64,000 bases of DNA from Demequina sp. (lineage in GTDB: Bacteria > Actinomycetota > Actinomycetes > Actinomycetales > Demequinaceae), in the NCBI GenBank assembly GCA_024707205.1, contig JANQAD010000001.1:496001-560000 (forward strand), read 5' to 3'. The notes beneath the pieces were generated by a model, which worked only from the letters and a program-made list of their open reading frames with translations, had not been told where the DNA came from and did not search any database. The translations under genes were made by a program, and so were the position numbers. This document shows, one piece after another, positions 61,250-64,000 of the stretch (positions are counted from its first letter, which is position 1; every line of letters starts with the position of its first letter).

Positions 61250-61276
61250 CCTTCAGCCCCAGCGTCGGGCCTGCTG

Positions 61277-61720
61277 TTACTGCGAGACGACGGAGACGTC
61301 GAGCTCGATGCCGGACCGGGCTGCGGACTTGCGCTTGTTCAGAGCCTCCTTGGCCGCCACGGCGTAGTCGCGGTGGAAGGAGCGGGTGAACTTGCTCAGG
61401 ATCGAGTCGGGCGTTGCCGGGTTGTCGATGAGCGCGTAGACCACCTCGGACGACTTGTCCTTGGCGAGGTCCTGACGCATCTCGACGGGGAGGTCGGGGC
61501 GCGGGTTGCGGGCAACGCCGGCACGCACCGCGGGAGCCACGTCCTGCGCGAGCAGGAGCAGCGACGTGAGCGGGGTGTTGACGCGCTCGGCAACAGCCGC
61601 GCGAACCTTGGCCTCTTCGGACCGTGCGAGCGTCGCAAGCTCGTGGTCGGTGAGGTCGGCAGCGAGGACCTTGGTGGCGCTCGCGATCGCCGTCTGGCGA
61701 GAGTAGTTCTCAGAAAACAT
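61277..61720 (-). CDS. HEAT/variant leucine-rich-repeat-like protein
   Basis: 147 aa. Short helical repeats with the recurring pattern LA-R-x-EEAKVRAAVAERVNTPL, LAQDVAPAVRAGVARNPR and LAKDKSSEVVYALIDNPATP, each about 23-26 residues, suggest a variant LRR or HEAT solenoid. It is probably a protein-interaction module; no enzyme motif. GGAG precedes the ATG at 61720. Divergent from xseB across a perfect palindrome. Confidence 0.6.
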   Translation of the reverse strand: MFSENYSRQTAIASATKVLAADLTDHELATLARSEEAKVRAAVAERVNTPLTSLLLLAQDVAPAVRAGVARNPRPDLPVEMRQDLAKDKSSEVVYALIDNPATPDSILSKFTRSFHRDYAVAAKEALNKRKSAARSGIELDVSVVSQ

Positions 61721-61765
61721 GGTGTCACTCCGTTGTGAACAGTTGAACGTTGTACCCCATGAGAG

Positions 61766-61777
61766 GGACGTACGTCC
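61766..61777. promoter_or_regulatory. 12-bp palindrome between the repeat protein gene and xseB
   Basis: GGACGTACGTCC is a perfect palindrome in the 84-bp divergent region. A TACAAC -10-like element for the minus gene lies close by (about 61748-61753). Candidate operator; no regulator known. Confidence 0.3.
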
Positions 61778-61804
61778 TAGCTATGACGCTGTAGTTTGAG
61801 GATC

Positions 61805-62038
61805 ATGCCAGCGAAAGACATCGGCGCCTACAGTTTCGAGACCGCGCGTGACGAACTCCTCACGATCGTCGCCCGGCTGGAGGAGGGCAACGCGACCCTT
61901 GACGAGGCGCTCGAGCTGTGGGAGCGCGGCGAGAAGCTCGCGGCACGCTGCCAGGAGATCCTCGACGGGGCGCGCGAGCGGATCGCGGCCGTTCGGGGCG
62001 TTGACACCGACGTCGAGGCCGCCGAGGACGGCGAGTGA
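61805..62038 (+). CDS. xseB: exodeoxyribonuclease VII small subunit
   Basis: 77 aa, normal length. Family core YSFETARDELLTIVARLEEG and LDEALELWERGEKLAARCQEIL. It forms the helical small subunit bound to XseA. The ATG at 61805 has GAGG close upstream and TAGTTT 7 bases before. The stop overlaps the next GTG (GTGA). Here xseA and xseB are split by a gene on the opposite strand. Confidence 0.92.
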   Translation: MPAKDIGAYSFETARDELLTIVARLEEGNATLDEALELWERGEKLAARCQEILDGARERIAAVRGVDTDVEAAEDGE

Positions 62039-62976
62039 GCGAGCACGCCCTCGTCATCGGCGAGGCGCTCGTGGACGTCGTCGTGTCCGTTGACGGCACG
62101 ACGGAGGCGCACCCAGGCGGTTCGCCAGCCAACGTCGCGATTGGGCTCGGCAGGCTGGGTCGGGACGTGGAGCTGCTCGCCTACCTGGCTGACGACGACA
62201 ACGGGGCGATGGTCCAGGAGCACCTCGCGGCCTCGCAGGTTGAGCTCGCTGCCGGATCCTTGGGCGCGCCACGCACGTCGGTGGCGACGGCGCACCTCGA
62301 CGAGTCCGGGGCTGCGACGTACGACTTCGACCTCGAGTGGGCGCTCGCCGACGGTGCGGCACCGCGCCCGGATCCGCTCGTGGTCCACACGGGGTCCATC
62401 GCGACCGTGCTCGCGCCGGGGGCGGCGTCGGTGCGCTCTCTTGTTACGTCGCTACGGGACGCCGCAACCGTCACCTACGACCCCAACGCCCGCCCATCCT
62501 TGATGGGTTCGCCACAGGACGCGCGCGTTGCTATCGAGGAGATGGTCGCGCTAGCGGACGTGGTCAAGGTGTCCGATGAGGACCTCGCGTGGCTCGCGTC
62601 GACGGACGACGTTGACGCGGTGGCGCGAGAGTGGCTCTCGCTTGGGCCCGCGTTCGTGGTGGTGACGCGCGGGGGCTCCGGGGCAACCGCGTTCCTTCCC
62701 GGCGACCGGTCGGTGGCGGTTGAGGCTCCGTCCGTGGAGGTCGCCGACACCGTTGGCGCGGGCGATTCGTTCATGGGCGGACTGATCGACGGGCTGTGGG
62801 GCGCCGGGGTTCTCGGTGGCGCTCAGCGTGAGGCCCTGCGCGGCATCTCGGACGAGACCCTCGTCGCGATCCTCGAGCGCTGCGCACGCATCGCCGCGAT
62901 CACCGTCTCGCGGCCGGGCGCGAACCCGCCCGGCTCCGCCGAGCTGGACGTGGCGCCGGAGGATACCCAACCGTAG
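62035..62976 (+). CDS. PfkB-family carbohydrate kinase (fructokinase-like)
   Basis: 313 aa ribokinase fold. PfkB signature 1: PGGSPANVAIGLGRLG; signature 2: DTVGAGDSFMGGLID with catalytic Asp; VVTRGGSGATAF is the nucleotide region. Fructose or a related sugar is the likely substrate, from the GEALVDVV start typical of fructokinases. The GTG overlaps xseB by 4 bp. A near copy of the 11-mer begins at the stop codon (TAGCGTCGGGC). Confidence 0.87.
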   Translation: MSEHALVIGEALVDVVVSVDGTTEAHPGGSPANVAIGLGRLGRDVELLAYLADDDNGAMVQEHLAASQVELAAGSLGAPRTSVATAHLDESGAATYDFDLEWALADGAAPRPDPLVVHTGSIATVLAPGAASVRSLVTSLRDAATVTYDPNARPSLMGSPQDARVAIEEMVALADVVKVSDEDLAWLASTDDVDAVAREWLSLGPAFVVVTRGGSGATAFLPGDRSVAVEAPSVEVADTVGAGDSFMGGLIDGLWGAGVLGGAQREALRGISDETLVAILERCARIAAITVSRPGANPPGSAELDVAPEDTQP

Positions 62977-63011
62977 CGTCGGGCATTCGCGTCCGCTGAC
63001 ACAATGGACGC

Positions 63012-64000
63012 ATGACCGACTTCCGCATCGAACACGACACCATGGGCGAGGTCCGCGTGCCCGCGAGCGCCCTGTACCGCGCGCAGACGCAGCGCGCCGT
63101 GGAGAACTTCCCCATCAGCGGGATCACACTCGAGCGTCGCCACATCGAGGCGCTCGCGCGCATCAAGAAGGCGGCGGCACGCGCCAATGCCGAGTTGGGG
63201 GTGCTGGACCAGGAGGTGGCCGACGCTGTGGTCGCGGCCGCCGACGAGGTCGCGGGCGGCGCGCACGACGGCGACTTCCCCATCGACATCTTCCAGACCG
63301 GCTCCGGAACCTCGTCGAACATGAACACCAACGAGGTCATCGCGACGCTCGCGACGCGGTCGTTGGGACGCGAGGTGCATCCCAACGACCACGTCAACGC
63401 GTCGCAGTCCTCGAACGACGTGTTCCCCACATCGGTCCATGTAGCTGCGGCGTCGGCCCTGGTAGGCGACCTGATTCCCAAGCTGACCGTGCTCGCGGAG
63501 TCGCTCGAGCGCAAGGCCACGGAGTTTTCCGGCGTCTTCAAGTCCGGCCGCACGCACCTCATGGACGCGACCCCGGTGACGCTCGGTCAGGAGTTCGGCG
63601 GTTACGCGGCGGCCGTGAGGCACGGGATCGAACGGCTCGAGGCAGCGCTCCCGCGCGTGGCCGAGGTGCCGCTCGGCGGCACCGCGGTTGGCACCGGCAT
63701 CAACACGCCCAAGGGCTTCCCTCAGCGGGTCATCGCCCTGCTCGCGGAGGACACTGGCCTGCCGATCACCGAGGCGAGGGACCACTTCGAGGCGCAGTCC
63801 GCGCGGGACTCCCTGGTGGAGCTGAGCGGCGCGCTCAAGGTGATCGCCGTGAGCCTCACCAAGATCTGCAACGACCTGCGCTGGATGGGCTCCGGGCCCA
63901 ACACGGGACTCGGCGAGATCGCGCTGCCGGACCTGCAGCCGGGGTCGTCGATCATGCCCGGGAAGGTCAACCCCGTGGTTCCGGAAGCCGTGCTGATGGT
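63012..64000 (+). CDS. fumC: class II fumarate hydratase, 3'-truncated by the window edge
   Basis: At least 329 codons, open at base 64000. [26 protein letters not shown] start, [55 protein letters not shown], and the superfamily signature [12 protein letters not shown]. It hydrates fumarate to malate, following SDH. M. tuberculosis also keeps fum near xseAB, ispH and ychF. The ATG at 63012 may be leaderless (CACAAT, 6 bases). Confidence 0.95.
   Translation, partial: MTDFRIEHDTMGEVRVPASALYRAQTQRAVENFPISGITLERRHIEALARIKKAAARANAELGVLDQEVADAVVAAADEVAGGAHDGDFPIDIFQTGSGTSSNMNTNEVIATLATRSLGREVHPNDHVNASQSSNDVFPTSVHVAAASALVGDLIPKLTVLAESLERKATEFSGVFKSGRTHLMDATPVTLGQEFGGYAAAVRHGIERLEAALPRVAEVPLGGTAVGTGINTPKGFPQRVIALLAEDTGLPITEARDHFEAQSARDSLVELSGALKVIAVSLTKICNDLRWMGSGPNTGLGEIALPDLQPGSSIMPGKVNPVVPEAVLM

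Noticed and set aside
555-61270. CRISPR-like repeats based on the 11-mer
   Set aside because: Copies are kilobases apart, in both orientations, without regular spacers or cas genes.
1-64000. tRNA or rRNA genes
   Set aside because: A visual scan for T-arm (GGTTCRAAT-type) and rRNA-type conserved strings found none; a covariance search was not possible.

Overview
The window reads as chromosomal DNA of a high-GC actinobacterium, most likely in or near the order Micrococcales. The evidence is gene order and protein content: the sigE-rseA-htrA-tatB cluster, dapC next to a 7Fe ferredoxin, sdhCDAB beside nucleoside catabolism genes, DUF3117, TatB and BrkB/trpS neighbourhoods, very GC-rich third codon positions, and many genes that appear to be transcribed without a leader. 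No rRNA, tRNA, CRISPR array, transposase or prophage gene was seen. The assignment to an order is inference; the phylum-level call is firm.

Layout. 1-9.8 kb: nucleoside catabolism (purine nucleoside phosphorylase, a phosphosugar mutase probably acting on pentose phosphates, deoxyribose-phosphate aldolase with two aldehyde dehydrogenase-type proteins, adenosine deaminase, thymidine phosphorylase, cytidine deaminase). 9.8-15 kb: a complete nucleoside-type ABC importer (BMP lipoprotein, double ATPase, two permeases), fused by 4-bp overlaps to cdd, deoA and a C39-like protein. Together these genes import nucleosides, split them and send the sugar to central metabolism. 15.1-19.6 kb: manC and succinate dehydrogenase sdhCDAB. 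19.8-22.3 kb: a BrkB/YihY membrane protein, trpS and tatB. 22.3-25.2 kb: the envelope-stress unit htrA-rseA-sigE with a sigma-E-type promoter in front of sigE. 25.3-35.7 kb: an O-methyltransferase, DUF3117, a LOG-family protein, the lysine/peptidoglycan genes dapE, dapD, dapC, citrate synthase, ferredoxin and a VanW-type envelope protein. 35.8-40.5 kb: typA, a lipoprotein, a methyltransferase, an EamA exporter and its divergent CGNR regulator. 41-49.6 kb: a looser, more accessory stretch (amidase, agmatine deiminase, cupin-DUF2249 protein, methyltransferase, VOC, peptidase E, Mug glycosylase, GNAT, and a wHTH-nucleotidyltransferase/HEPN pair). 49.6-64 kb: ychF, a dipeptide/oligopeptide ABC operon, rmuC, ispH, xseA, xseB, a PfkB kinase and the start of fumC.

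Three sequence-level patterns stand out beyond the genes. (1) An 11-mer, GCCCGACGCTG, occurs 18 times exactly, nine on each strand, in coding and non-coding DNA, and in different reading frames. (2) Two intergenic elements of exactly 115 bp with matching 22-bp terminal inverted repeats lie downstream of tatB and of a lipoprotein gene, and a third relative lies downstream of the EamA gene. (3) Six genes carry a single-base frameshift, several in short homopolymers, so either the assembly has indel errors or several genes here are decaying.

Many starts are of the type TANNNT, 6-8 bases, then ATG/GTG, which is the usual arrangement of leaderless genes in actinobacteria; others are joined by ATGA or GTGA overlaps.
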